This document shows positions 20,658-26,107 of a stretch of DNA of 26,107 nucleotides, piece after piece (position 1 is the first letter of the stretch; every line of letters begins with the position of its first letter). The stretch is from Saccoglossus kowalevskii (lineage: Eukaryota > Hemichordata > Enteropneusta > Harrimaniidae): contig NW_003109578.1 in NCBI RefSeq assembly GCF_000003605.2, positions 113,782 to 139,888 on the forward strand, in the 5' to 3' direction. The notes beneath the pieces were generated by a model that searched no databases, had not been told where the DNA came from, and saw only the letters and a list, made by a program, of their open reading frames with translations. A program made the position numbers and the translations under genes.

Positions 20658-21431
20658 AAAACGTTATCGTCTGATATCACTAATCTCGTGGCATCATGGG
20701 ATGTATTATCCGTTCACCTTCGGTAATTTGGGGAAGTATGTTATACTAGCCTATGGCGCCACTTGTATCACGAATAAATGTCATCGATTGATAACATCAC
20801 AATATTTCAATGTTTCCATATGTCTGTATGTTCCCTCTATTGTACATCTTCCAGTAGTGAGACACGGTTTTCATGAACGTTCATTATTTTTCCCAGCGTT
20901 GTGTAGTGCAGATAAGAAAAAACGATCACTGCAACACAAAAATAAATCATCAAACAAGCCTTTTTTGGAAGAAATATAAATCTAGTTTCAGCATGATTAA
21001 ACACGCCGCGGCACTCACGCCAATCCAGATGTGAATAGATTATTAAGTTAATCCCGAACCGAAGATTTAATATTGTCGGCACTACATCAAATTATTTACT
21101 ATTCCATGATACCAACTTGAATCCATGCTACATAAAATAACAAATTATAGTACAGTTAGAACAAGTGTTTAAAATTACTGCCCGCCCGTACGACCGGCAC
21201 GGGTAACTATTCAGTCAGGCTGGTTAAAATGTCAAGTTACTCTAGCCCCGAGATCGGGTAAATGTTTTGAGAAAAAATATATTACTTTTTTACAAAAATC
21301 ACAAAATGTTTATGGGTGTATGATTATTGTCAAAATGATGTACCTAGAGGTATAGTGAGATCGTTCTGACGCATGCTACACGTAAAACAGGTATAAACAA
21401 CAAAAATCCATTAACAAATGTGCGATTCAGA

Positions 21432-21503
21432 GAACTCTCACACTATGCGTGATTTGAACTCTCACATTATGCTTGATTTCAGTGAACTCGCTCACTAATT
21501 CAG
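21432..21503 (+). repeat. 24-bp tandem repeat, two good copies and a partial third
   Basis: Copies at 21432-21455 and 21456-21479 (GAACTCTCACACTATGCGTG versus GAACTCTCACATTATGCTTG, each followed by ATTT) differ at two positions. A more diverged third, keeping GAACTCGCTCAC, fills 21480-21503. The array is short and non-coding. Confidence 0.8.
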
Positions 21504-21578
21504 TATGCAAGAGTTCCAGTTTACCTGACCTTTTCAGAGCTGGAGTTGACATATCTAAAAAAAAATTAATAGACAATA

Positions 21579-21761
21579 ATGAATGAAAACATTTTCAAGA
21601 GGCTGGACATGCTGTTCAGAAATGTACATGCACTCGTTAAGCATTCAGGACCTGTAACCGATATTGTCTGGTTGTGTGATGTGGATGAGAAGCAGAAATT
21701 AGATATTGGGCCAACTTACAGAAATAATAAAAGTTGCAACGAAATCATTGTCAATATCTGA
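21579..21761 (+). pseudogene. hAT-like (KIAA1586/DUF4371-type) transposase fragment
   Basis: A 60-codon ATG frame reads LFRNVHALVKHSGPVTD, then WLCDVDEKQKLDIG and TYRNNKSCNEI. This resembles, from memory, the stretch of TTF-zinc-finger/hAT-dimerisation proteins (KIAA1586, ZNF862 and relatives) that follows the zinc finger: a hydrophobic VxxLVKHxxPxTD segment, a cysteine, a KxLDIG turn and TYxNxKSC. Such proteins are about 600-800 residues, and neither the zinc finger before nor the DDE-like core after it is readable, so this is a short remnant. No target-site duplication or terminal repeats were found. A chance ORF is the alternative. Confidence 0.45.
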
Positions 21762-22586
21762 AATTGTTTAAAATTACATAGAGCTATTTTTAATCATGGT
21801 TCACTAGACATTTCTGTTATTGAAAATGAAGTTGTATATATACACATTACAATCAAGGGTGTCGATTGAAAATAAAAAAATATTGAAAACTTAAACAGGG
21901 CTGGTAATTTCTTTGTAGCGCTGGCAAGTTTTTAAAGATACCTGTCACGTTGTCTGGTAAATCATTTTGACAAATTTCAAAATTTCAAAAACTGTTAAAA
22001 TTTGCGCTTTAAAATGTCAAAATAATACAATGATTCCTTATTTATACCATATACAATAGCTTGGAAGATTATATTAATACAATACCTCAAATAGAATCAC
22101 CCCATTGTTTTTATTTTAACAGTAACCCCGTTTCTACAATAAAAAGACTCGTAGTTGAATCAACTGGCGACACCGTGACATTTCCGTGAAACTAACTCAC
22201 TCATGAGGGAGGTTTGTTTTTAGTCCACTAACAAATACGATGCGTTCGTTATCAGATTATACAGGTCGATAATGTGTTGCGATTGTCTATTTTCTATCCA
22301 GTCTAGAGTGATATCAAATAATGTAATACCATAACAATATTATTATAAATCTGTCACCGTAACGCCATAAGTTACAGCGTGCCGTAATTTTGTGGTATTT
22401 TACGGGGTATTTTCATCCTACCATATTAGGAAATGCGAAATGCAAATATGGAATGATTACGCGCGTAAGCGTCCTCTAGCAATAAAAACAAGCATGGCTG
22501 CCACCAGGGTTTGAACGGACTCCACACAAAGAAGTTCGCTGATTCTGTTCTAAACATTTTGGATTTCGGCTTTCCCATGTATAATA
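21762..22586. other. Gene-free stretch
   Basis: AT-rich, with no frame or repeat I can support. ATGGCTGCCACC at 22494 reads only six codons before a stop. Confidence 0.5.
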
Positions 22587-22705
22587 ATAAGGTTATTACG
22601 AGGATACCTCAAAGTATGCACTCAGACAGTACATCGTCACATCGACCTCCGCTGTGCGTCGGTCGATACTCCCGATAATTTGAGGTATCCTCGTAATAAC
22701 CTTAT
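22587..22705. mobile_element. 119-bp foldback element with perfect 27-bp inverted repeat
   Basis: Arms 22587-22613 and 22679-22705 are exact reverse complements over 27 bases (core GGTTATTACGAGGATACCTC) around a 65-base centre. The centre holds a second 7-bp inverted repeat, ATCGACC (22641-22647) and GGTCGAT (22661-22667). Such a perfect long stem is far beyond chance and recalls a MITE or foldback transposon; flanks are TA-rich, so a TA target site cannot be told from background. It would also fold as RNA, but a 27-bp mismatch-free stem with a 65-base loop is unlike an ordinary microRNA precursor. Confidence 0.6.
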
Positions 22706-22890
22706 ATTATTTCTTTATTGTGAAATACAACTATTAAATGGTGTGTTCGTGAAAATAAAAGTAAACACAAATTCATTTGCGTTAATTTTCAGTGAAGTAA
22801 CAGTGCTTCTACAAACCATTATTTGTTTTACTTTTGCTAGAGATCGAGTTGGCTGGTAATTTATATTCGTTTAATACTTGAACGTGATAT

Positions 22891-23151
22891 TCACCACCGA
22901 GGCGCAGCCGAGTTGAATAATTTACGTATTGTTCTTTCAATAAGATCAAGCCCAAACGAGAGATCTCTAGGAGTGAGTCCTATAATCAGGCTTGGATTCC
23001 ACGTTTCAACAACATTAAAATATTTGGAAATATCCATGATTCTACACAATGATATATATTCCTGAATTGGTTTTACCTCATCGGTAAGTACAATGACACA
23101 AAGCAATATGCTGTTGGGTTCAACATGAGTTGGTACTGCGGAGATGGTCGA
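22891..23151 (-). CDS. Unrecognised minus-strand open frame of 86 codons
   Basis: The minus-strand frame is open from 23151 to a TGA at 22891-22893 and has no early ATG. It reads like real protein: PTHVEPNSILLCVIVLTDEV, then an amphipathic region, ETWNPSLIIGLTPRDLSFG, and a C-terminal helix DLIERTIRKLFNSAAPRW. I do not recognise it. A repeat-derived C-terminal coding remnant is my best guess, since it lies 185 bases from the foldback element and has no obvious gene structure around it. The DNA under the last residues (CCGAGGCGCAGCCGAG) is GC-rich and near-palindromic against an AT-rich background. Confidence 0.3.
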   Translation of the reverse strand, partial: STISAVPTHVEPNSILLCVIVLTDEVKPIQEYISLCRIMDISKYFNVVETWNPSLIIGLTPRDLSFGLDLIERTIRKLFNSAAPRW

Positions 23152-24850
23152 TCAATATTTACTGACGCATGAATTCGTGTATTTCCACCTACGTATAGTG
23201 TATTTCAGGCTTTGTGCTAAATTTATTTTCTATATTCATTTCACCCTATTTGACCCATTTACCCTATTTGAATATTGCACAATCCTTCGTACTCCAAAAC
23301 ACGCCGACATGTGTAAACGTGTACCATAGTAATCAAGCTTTGCTAAAAAAAAAAACGAGATGTACCTAACCATTGTTGTCAAGTCACGTATCGCCAATTG
23401 AATCAATTTCAATTTTCCACTTATGCTATAAACATTTAGTACTATAAAAGAACACTTTTACAAATATATAACAGAATATAAATGTACTAGTAACAACCCC
23501 CCAGTGAAAATATATACAAATGATCCCTAGTTGAATTGCGATTCTGGGTTATTCAAAATAGATTAACAAGAAACCATTTGAGTCGTCGAATAAACGCAAT
23601 TTTACTGATTGCCTTTCTTCCGCATGTCGGTAACCCGAAACTTCCACAATTCGACTATTCAAGGTGTTCACACGCTATTAATCCTGTCTGGCCCATTAGC
23701 ACGTTCTGTAATGACTAAAGTACATTTACATGACGCCAGTACAGTGTTTAATCAACCGTCACGTTTTTTTTTTCCGACTAACGAGTACAATTTTGCGCTG
23801 TAAAATATATTAACTATCACGTGACAGGATAGTGGGCGATATACGTAAATATACGTACAATACTTATACTAAGTGTAGCTGAAATGCGCAGACGGTATTG
23901 CTTGTAAAATTCCCAGGGTCCATGACGTCACCATACGATGCCGCATTCGAAAGCGAGGTACAGGTGTTATATTGATATATACAACGTTCCCGTGACGTCA
24001 TCATTAGTCACATAAGAGTTCAATCAATAATGTGATACGACACTTGAGAACACGTTTCTGGGCATGAATTGATATATGAAAACATACCACCAACAACCAT
24101 CGTACACTGGTTATTTTTTTACCCGATATACTAGGTAGGTAGAGTAAGAGGTTGGATAAGTGGTGACCAAAATTTAGTGAGCGAATTATTAAATTGTTGA
24201 CTATCCTACCCACTTGAACCATTTAGGTCAAAATAAGTGACATGTTTCATATGGAAATATAGCTTACCTGAATTTGGCTTATCATTTACCTAGCCCCACG
24301 CTGGAATGATTATTATGACGTAGCCGTTGTTATCATTACCTTACATACGCTGCGTGACGTATAGTGGAAATAGACAACATAGTACTATAATATTTAATAA
24401 TGTTTGAATCAATGATTTAATTGTTTCTCTTATTAAAACAACTTACATATTTCTCGTAGCTGAAATTAGATGAAAACTATATTAGATTCAGTACATAACT
24501 CTTTCCGTTATAAATGCGTTAATACTGAGTACACGCTCTAGTAATCATATGTTGTTGCAGCGCCGCCACAGATAACACATATGCTTAAGTATATGTGGCC
24601 ATTGCGGGCGCTAGTTTAACCTCCAAGCATTTTTCTTTATTTCTTCGCATTCGCTTCAATTACTTACAACATACTTCCTATCAGGCTATAATAGCTTAGA
24701 TTCATGTTACCAGCGCATAGTTTCGATCCAATGAAACCTTACCGCATACCGACTGTACGCACATTCTATCTCAGTATAATATCTTTATGACGGATTCCCC
24801 CCGAATGTGTACCGCACGCTGCGAAAAATGATCAAATATCACGACAAATT
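23152..24850. other. Intergenic region, regulatory-like motifs only
   Basis: No recognisable gene; frames at 23144-23329, 23536-23718 and 24004-24222 look like chance ORFs. A short direct repeat ACCCTATTTGA occurs twice near 23245-23272. The E-box and two CRE sites at 23815-24000 have their own entry. Confidence 0.45.
23815..24000. promoter_or_regulatory. Cluster of one E-box and two CRE palindromes
   Basis: TATCACGTGAC (23815-23825) is the reverse complement of the GTCACGTGATA seen at 12308 and 20647. Perfect CRE palindromes TGACGTCA follow at 23923-23930 and 23993-24000, 70 bases apart. CREB/ATF bZIP factors bind such sites in animals. This is the densest motif group in the window and may be an enhancer or promoter; no transcript start is visible. 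Confidence 0.35.
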
Positions 24851-26107
24851 AATTCTCACATTTACCACTACTTCAACACAGACAAGAATTAAAGACCAAT
24901 CTCATTGCTAAATACAGATTATATGTCAATCGTTGCGTAACTGCTGGACTGGGAATTTTTTTTTACTATTTATTATTCACAACGATCATTCTGCCTCCAT
25001 TAACTTGAAGAGAAGGAGTATCACAGATAAAATTCGTTTGATAACTGACATTATTTAATAATGGGAAGTAACTGAAAATCTGGGAGTAATGTTATTTTTA
25101 GGCTATGCAAATTAAAGCTTTTATTTCTTTAGAGTGGCTATTTATGTACAAAACCTTAGAACATCCACCTTTCACGAATCAAATGGGTAGAAACGTTTTA
25201 TTCAAAAATATACAAAATAAATTTAACAAGTTTGCGTTACACAGAGGGGTAAGACAAGGACGTCCATTATCCACTGCGCTTTTTGTTATTTCGATTGAAT
25301 TACATAAGCACAATGAACAGAAATTATTACATTACATTCTGGGCACCAGACAAAAGCTATCTGTATTTGCAGGTGACATGGCACTGATTCTTAAAGACAA
25401 TTCCTCTAGTTATATTATCGGATATCAGTAAACTGACTAGATTGGCCCTTGATTTAGAGAAGACAGAGCTAATTCTCATTACTAATCAAAACGGGGAGTG
25501 GGTCCACAATACAAGTACACAATCACCAAACATTGACCCCCAGTTCGGGTACTTGATGTGTATTTAGGTCATGATAAAAGTGAAAATGGAAAACCGAACT
25601 TTTAGGAAAAACTTTAAAAAAACAAAAGACAAACCTCATATTTGGAAATCTTGCGATTTAACTATTCAAGCTAAAACATTGCTAAGAAGTGCTTTGGGCC
25701 TGGCAGCTAATCTATATTATGAACAACATTTCAGTACCAGTCGATGGTATGGGAAAAGCAACAGCATATTAATTCAATTCTCTTATGGAGAGGGGAAAAG
25801 TATCGTTTAGTGATTTTTTTCAAGGTGGTGTGAACAGCATAGACGATCTTGAACTGATGAATAAAGCCTTACAATTATCGTGGATAAACAGAATATTAAA
25901 TTGCAAGCACCTTGGTCTCATTTTCCAACCTACTATTTCAACAAATTACGAGGCTTGGATTTGCTAATCCACTGCAATTGTATTGCCTTGCTGCCTGTCA
26001 ATATTCCTACTTTTTAAAAGGATATTCTAAAAATCTGGATTGATTTCCGAAAATCGCAAATGCGCACACACAGAACCCAATTCAGATACGTACATTATAT
26101 CATGGAA
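24851..26107 (+). mobile_element. Decayed L1/Tx1-type LINE, reverse-transcriptase ORF2 remnant
   Basis: Ordered ORF2 blocks can be read across several frames. RPISLLNTDY lies at 24893-24922. A block with RRSITDKIRLITDII lies at about 25011-25055, followed by two stops. The palm motif A reads AFISLEW at 25117-25137, where AFDSLEW is expected. Motif B reads RGVRQGRPLS (25246-25275). The catalytic box reads FAGDM (25366-25380), where FADDM is expected. Then come LDLEKTELILI, VLDVYLGHDK and, at 25650-25700, WKSCDLTIQAKTLL. The L1/Tx1-like C-terminal FFQGGVNSIDDLELMNKALQ lies at 25810-25869, continuing to the window edge in a further frame. At least four frameshifts and several stops separate these blocks, so it is long dead. 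The 5' part (endonuclease, ORF1) is not visible; the copy is probably 5' truncated near 24851. The 3' end lies beyond the window. Confidence 0.85.

Larger units (their letters stand above)
19368..21431. other. Intergenic region, regulatory-like motifs only
   Basis: No recognisable gene. ATG frames at 20210-20434 (74 codons) and 20701-20979 (93 codons) have no known motif. The stretch holds two NRF1 cores (19498, 20582), a GGTCACGTGATA E-box (20646) and a 10-bp hairpin (20508-20535). The three motifs between 20580 and 20660 just upstream of the ATG at 20701 would suit a promoter, but the ORF itself is unconvincing. Confidence 0.4.

Noticed and set aside
1-26107. CRISPR arrays, operons, tRNA and rRNA genes
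   Set aside because: Looked for on both strands and none seen; the sequence is eukaryotic in character.

Overview
This looks like nuclear DNA from an AT-rich animal genome, most likely a marine invertebrate. It is gene-poor, with spliceosomal-type splice signals, AATAAA polyadenylation signals, a decayed LINE, a hAT-like fragment and an exactly 50-N scaffold gap. There are no bacterial-style operons. A KCNE-like single-exon gene hints at an invertebrate deuterostome (hemichordate or cephalochordate grade), but that is inference; the species cannot be fixed from the sequence.

Layout. 1-1106 is non-coding and holds a degenerate repeat built on a TTTACGTTGTACGAAA-like motif. 1107-3094 holds the largest gene: a Ser/Lys/Asn-rich, mostly disordered protein with an 11-residue tandem repeat and five [ST]-x-[IL]-P motifs of the kind that bind microtubule end-binding (EB) proteins. 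An upstream exon encoding a hydrophobic anchor may splice in phase onto it. A polyadenylation signal follows at 3256. 3262-8300 is intergenic, with two decayed copies of one interspersed repeat and a paired inverted CCAAT box. 8411-9149 holds two short ORFs; the second resembles TM6-TM7 plus the start of the tail of a rhodopsin-like GPCR. 9150-14492 is intergenic and includes the gap. 14493-14852 encodes a 119-residue single-pass protein that matches the KCNE potassium-channel beta-subunit pattern through the membrane segment without gaps.

15806-18612 has no recognisable gene. 18612-19367 is a 251-codon open frame without an early ATG, probably an exon of an unrecognised protein, and it begins at a YY1-type GCCGCCATCTTG element. 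19368-24850 is intergenic, with a 24-bp tandem repeat, a hAT/KIAA1586-like fragment, a perfect 27-bp inverted repeat and an unrecognised minus-strand open frame. From about 24851 to the right edge lies a decayed L1/Tx1-type LINE ORF2 whose two checked catalytic aspartate positions are both replaced.

The genes show no evidence of acting together; the spacing is what one expects of independent animal loci. The best leads are the KCNE-like gene, the SxIP-motif protein with its possible membrane anchor, the 27-bp hairpin, and three copies of GTCACGTGATA together with an apparent excess of CRE-type (TGACGTCA/TGACGTAA) sites. All homology calls rest on motif recognition by eye; no search was run.
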